Shown in pieces: positions 60,943 through 64,000 of a stretch of DNA of 64,000 nucleotides (positions are counted from its first letter, which is position 1; each line of letters starts with the position of its first letter). The DNA comes from Stenotrophomonas sp. NA06056 (GTDB lineage: Bacteria > Pseudomonadota > Gammaproteobacteria > Xanthomonadales > Xanthomonadaceae): contig NZ_CP054931.1 in assembly GCF_013364355.1 (NCBI RefSeq), forward strand, positions 2,356,001-2,420,000, read 5' to 3'. A program made the translations under genes and the position numbers. Below the pieces are notes generated by a model. That model had not been told where the DNA came from, searched no databases, and saw only the letters and a program-made list of their open reading frames with translations.

Positions 60943-63519
60943 TCAGAACCGGTAGTTGACGCGCCCGTACCAGAACGTGCCGACGTTGCTCAGCACATCA
61001 CCGCTGTCCCAGGTGGTCTCGATGCTGGCCACGTCGGTGGCGCTGCGTGCATATGCGGGCACCTTGCGGGTGCGCTTGTCGAACACGTTGTTGATGCCCA
61101 GCGCCGCACTCCAACCTGCGCCCAGTTCCACCCCACCGGACAGGTTGGTCACCAGCACCGGCGGCTGCTTGTACTCCACGCCATTGTTCAGGCGCTTGAT
61201 CGGGCCGTAGTAGGTGAAGTCCACGTTCGAGCGCCAGCGCCCGTTCTGCCAGCCCAGCCCTGCCACCTGCGTGTACGACGGCGTGCGGAAGCGCAGCGCG
61301 TACTCGCTCGACTTGGTCAACAGGTTGATGTTCGGCAGGCCCTGCAATGCCTGCGGAATCGCGCTCACCTTCTGGATGGTGGTGCGGCCCACGTTTGCCG
61401 CGTAGGTCCAGCGCAGCTTGCCCCACTGCGTTTCCTGGTTCGCTTCCAGGGTCAGCTCCACACCGCGCGTGCGGGTGTCACCCACGTTGGTGAAATAGCT
61501 GGCGTAGAACGCATCACCGGGCAGGATGCTGATGCCGGCCGTACCCAGCAGCGCATCAATCGTGTTCTTCTGTGCGGCGGTCAGCACGGTGCCACTGTTG
61601 TCGGTCACCCGCGCCGGGTCCTGCGCGTTGTAGCCGATCTGGCTGGACTGGCCGAGCTGGCCACGGATGTCGATCTGGTACGCATCCACCGCCAGATGGA
61701 AGGCCGGGCTCGGGTCCCAGGTCACGCCAAGGCTGTAGTTGGTCGCCTTCTCCGGCTTCAGCGGCGTAGCGCCCAGCGCCACCGCTGCCGGCGAAGCGAC
61801 CTGCGCCACCAGCGTTGTACCGCACGGGCAGCTGCCGGTGGCCTGGTAGAACTGCGCCCCCAGGCTCGGCGCGTGGAAGCCGTTGCTGACCGTGGCGCGC
61901 ACACCCAACGCATCGGTGAAGTCGAAGCGCGTGGTCAGCCGACCGGTCGATACCGTGCCGAAGTCGGAATGGTCTTCCCAGCGCGCGGCCGCATCCAGGT
62001 ACCAGCGCGAGGTGATGTTGGTCGCCGCACCGGCGTACACCGCCTTGCTGTTGCGGGTGGCCTTCACCGCATCGGCGGTGGAATAGCCCACGAACGCGGC
62101 CGCACCGAAGCCGGTGTACGACTCCCACTGCCCTGCCCCGCGCTCGTACTGCTCGTGCTGGTACTCGGCACCGGCACTTACTTCCAGCGGCGAAGCGAAG
62201 GCCGCCACCTCGAAGCTGCGACGAAGATCGAGGTTGGCGATGCCCTGCTGGTAGTCCAGCTTGCCGTCGTAGAAGTCGGTGGGCGAGCCGGGGTACGGCA
62301 GCGAATAGTTCACCGAATTGCGGGTGTAGGTACGCACCGTGTTGCGGTTGCCGGTCAGGCTGACGTCGTAATCCCAACCCGCAACCTGGCCCTTCACACC
62401 GGCCGTGCCGGTGTACTGCTTCTCCTTGGTTTCCAGCACCGGCAGGAAGCCATCGGGGAAGACACTCAGCACGCCTGGCGCCTTGTACGTAGTGAAGATC
62501 GTCGCCGGCAGCCGGAAGTTCTGGATCGCCTGCGCAGTGCGGTCGCTGGCGGTGGCATTGGCGTAGAACTGCGCGTTCTCGCCCAGCCCATGGCCCACGT
62601 TCACCGCGAAGGCCTTCAACGCATACGAGGGTGAGCTGAGGATGATGTTGGCCTCGGCATTGCGTCCGGCCTCGGCCGGGTTCGGCGACGCCCCCGCCGG
62701 CAGCCGGTTGTTCGGTCGCAGCGCCACCAGGTTGCCATTGGCATCCACCGCCGGATAGCTCAGGTAGCCATCGATGTAGCGTCGCGTGCGGATCGCATGG
62801 TGCTGGCGCGTGCTCTCGCCGGACAGGTTGATGAAGCCATCGGCGCCCCAAGGCAGGCCGATGTTGGCGCGCACGCTGGTGCGGCTGCCGTCACCGTCGG
62901 TGCTCTGCCCGCTCTCCACCGACACATCGCCACCGTGCGCCTGCGATTTCAGGATCACGTTGATCACCCCGGTGATCGCGTCCGAGCCGTAGATGGCCGA
63001 CGCGCCATCACGCAGCACCTCCACGTGGTCGATGGCCGATACCGGAATCAGCGCCAGATCGGCCCAGGCATGGCCCGGATAGCCGCCGCCGTTGGCGCCA
63101 CTGACGTACGCACTGGCATTTCGCCGCTTGCCGTTCACCAGCACCAGCGTGTAACCCGGTGACAGGTTGCGCAGCTGGTAGCCGCGGATCAGGCTTTCCT
63201 GGTCGCTCTGGTAGCCGCCAATCTGGCTCAGCGACGGCAGGCTGCGCTGCAGCGCTTCCAGCAGGTTGGCCTGGCCGGTAGCCGCGAGGTCTTCCGCGGA
63301 AATCACGTCGATCGGTGTCGAGCTGTTCTTCACCGTGCGCGTACTGGTACGCGAGCCGGTCACCACCACTGCATCCAGTGTGGACGCGGCGAGGTTCGCA
63401 GAGGTGGCCGTGGTCGCTGACGGCGCATCGGCATCAGCCGCATGCGCCGGGGCGGCGGCAAGAGCGGCCGCAATCAGCAGGGAGAGCGTGGACAGCGCAG
63501 GAATATGGGCAGCAGGCAT
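60943..63519 (-). CDS. TonB-dependent outer-membrane receptor
   Basis: 858 residues. Signal peptide LSLLIAAALAAAPAHAA, a plug domain starting IDVISAEDLAATGQANLLEA and ending SAIYGSDAITGVINVILKS, and a barrel ending in GRVNYRF with the terminal Phe. First gene of the minus-strand organosulfur-like cluster, it would bring the substrate across the outer membrane. No siderophore-type features are evident. A divergent regulator gene starts 249 bp upstream. Confidence 0.92.
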   Translation of the reverse strand: MPAAHIPALSTLSLLIAAALAAAPAHAADADAPSATTATSANLAASTLDAVVVTGSRTSTRTVKNSSTPIDVISAEDLAATGQANLLEALQRSLPSLSQIGGYQSDQESLIRGYQLRNLSPGYTLVLVNGKRRNASAYVSGANGGGYPGHAWADLALIPVSAIDHVEVLRDGASAIYGSDAITGVINVILKSQAHGGDVSVESGQSTDGDGSRTSVRANIGLPWGADGFINLSGESTRQHHAIRTRRYIDGYLSYPAVDANGNLVALRPNNRLPAGASPNPAEAGRNAEANIILSSPSYALKAFAVNVGHGLGENAQFYANATASDRTAQAIQNFRLPATIFTTYKAPGVLSVFPDGFLPVLETKEKQYTGTAGVKGQVAGWDYDVSLTGNRNTVRTYTRNSVNYSLPYPGSPTDFYDGKLDYQQGIANLDLRRSFEVAAFASPLEVSAGAEYQHEQYERGAGQWESYTGFGAAAFVGYSTADAVKATRNSKAVYAGAATNITSRWYLDAAARWEDHSDFGTVSTGRLTTRFDFTDALGVRATVSNGFHAPSLGAQFYQATGSCPCGTTLVAQVASPAAVALGATPLKPEKATNYSLGVTWDPSPAFHLAVDAYQIDIRGQLGQSSQIGYNAQDPARVTDNSGTVLTAAQKNTIDALLGTAGISILPGDAFYASYFTNVGDTRTRGVELTLEANQETQWGKLRWTYAANVGRTTIQKVSAIPQALQGLPNINLLTKSSEYALRFRTPSYTQVAGLGWQNGRWRSNVDFTYYGPIKRLNNGVEYKQPPVLVTNLSGGVELGAGWSAALGINNVFDKRTRKVPAYARSATDVASIETTWDSGDVLSNVGTFWYGRVNYRF

Positions 63520-63597
63520 GGGGGCTCGTGGGGGTGGGCCGGAGACACGCCTCCATTCAAGGGCCCACGCGCAACGCGCAACAGCGGATATCGCGTC

Positions 63598-63612
63598 ATG
63601 TGACCGTCACAT
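63598..63612. promoter_or_regulatory. Inverted repeat in the divergent control region
   Basis: ATGTGA-CCG-TCACAT, perfect 6-bp arms, 79 bp upstream of the TonB-receptor start in the 248-bp gap shared with the AraC-type regulator. The spacing is 3 bases, not the 6 of a CRP site, so it more likely binds another regulator. Confidence 0.5.
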
Positions 63613-63767
63613 CGCGCCATCCACATGACTGCTGGTAATGACCTTACGCAGCAACGCGCGCGCGCCCGGCGCCAACGGAAACCCGCCACCGGCCATATGC
63701 CGCACCGGTATCACCTCATGCCGCCACGAGATGCTGGCGCAGGCACCTTCGTCGGTAGCATCAAGCC

Positions 63768-64000
63768 ATGCCCACCCTGCCTGCCGAACCGAACGCGCCT
63801 ACCGTCGCCATCGTGGCCTGCCACGGCCAGGGCCTGTTCGAATTCGGCTGCGCGGTCGGCCTGTTCGCGCCCATCCGCCCCGAGCTGGGCGTGGCCTGGT
63901 ACCGCACCCAGCTCTGCGCTGGCGAGCCCGGTGCGCTGCGCATGCTCGGCAGCGCGCAGGTACAGCTGCCCTACGATCTGAGCGCTGTCGACGACGCCGA
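63768..64000 (+). CDS. GlxA-type (DJ-1/PfpI plus AraC) regulator, partial
   Basis: Starts at ATG 63768 and runs off the window. The visible 77 residues (PTVAIVACHGQGLFEFGCAV, PELGVAWYRTQLCAGEPG) match the N-terminal DJ-1/PfpI-like domain of GlxA-family AraC activators. The DNA-binding part is outside the window. Divergent from the TonB-receptor gene, it is the natural candidate regulator of the cluster. Confidence 0.75.
   Translation, partial: MPTLPAEPNAPTVAIVACHGQGLFEFGCAVGLFAPIRPELGVAWYRTQLCAGEPGALRMLGSAQVQLPYDLSAVDDA

Overview
The window (64 kb, high GC) looks like chromosome of the Stenotrophomonas maltophilia complex (Gammaproteobacteria, Xanthomonadaceae). The basis is a chromosomal APH(3')-II kinase whose 804-bp reading frame matches the species gene aph(3')-IIc, many GTAG-type intergenic palindromes (SMAG-like repeats), strongly GC-ended codons, and the general gene content.

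Layout. 1-1.8 kb: end of a divergent membrane protein and a PAS histidine kinase coupled to a single-domain response regulator. 1.9-11.8 kb: a two-gene operon for a giant repeat-rich surface protein with a C-terminal OmpA domain and a beta-barrel outer-membrane protein, behind a perfect CRP/Clp palindrome. 12.1-12.9 kb: a 36-residue membrane microprotein and a GNAT acetyltransferase. 12.9-28.4 kb: a cryptic prophage integrated in the 3' end of tRNA-Arg(CCT), with a perfect 42-bp att repeat at each end and a third, decayed copy further left. It keeps intact Int and Xis, YqaJ exonuclease, two tail-region genes and a tRNA-Met-like gene. Many other phage genes are frameshifted, nonsense-mutated, truncated or fused. 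Several AT-richer accessory genes inside it remain open; these are the best candidates for an undescribed system.

28.4-35.2 kb: housekeeping genes (antiquitin-type aldehyde dehydrogenase, SDR, DUF4190, methyltransferase, pyrD-murB-EamA chain). 35.2-35.8 kb: a 0.6-kb nested inverted repeat with an 18-bp tandem repeat. 35.8-39.4 kb: two aminoglycoside-kinase genes around a TetR/DUF418 operon. 39.5-48.2 kb: SDR, EAL protein, O-methyltransferase/TetR and TetR/beta-lactamase-fold divergent pairs (each with a palindrome between), a HicA-like toxin with an HTH partner, and a quinone-reductase/LysR pair. 48.2-51.8 kb: a large exported carbohydrate-active protein behind a LacI-type palindrome, then an orphan Imm1-type immunity protein.

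51.9-63.5 kb: ten genes on the minus strand (TonB receptor, FMN reductase, three luciferase-like flavin monooxygenases, DUF3088, M20 deacetylase, GNAT acetyltransferase, fused ABC permease-ATPase, solute-binding protein). The combination of uptake, N-acetylation, flavin mono-oxygenation and deacetylation resembles the Bacillus subtilis yxe/ytm routes for S-alkylcysteine sulfur salvage, here with an outer-membrane receptor added. A divergent DJ-1/AraC-type regulator is cut off by the window end. All gene-disrupting lesions noticed lie inside the prophage; the chromosomal genes on both sides read through cleanly.
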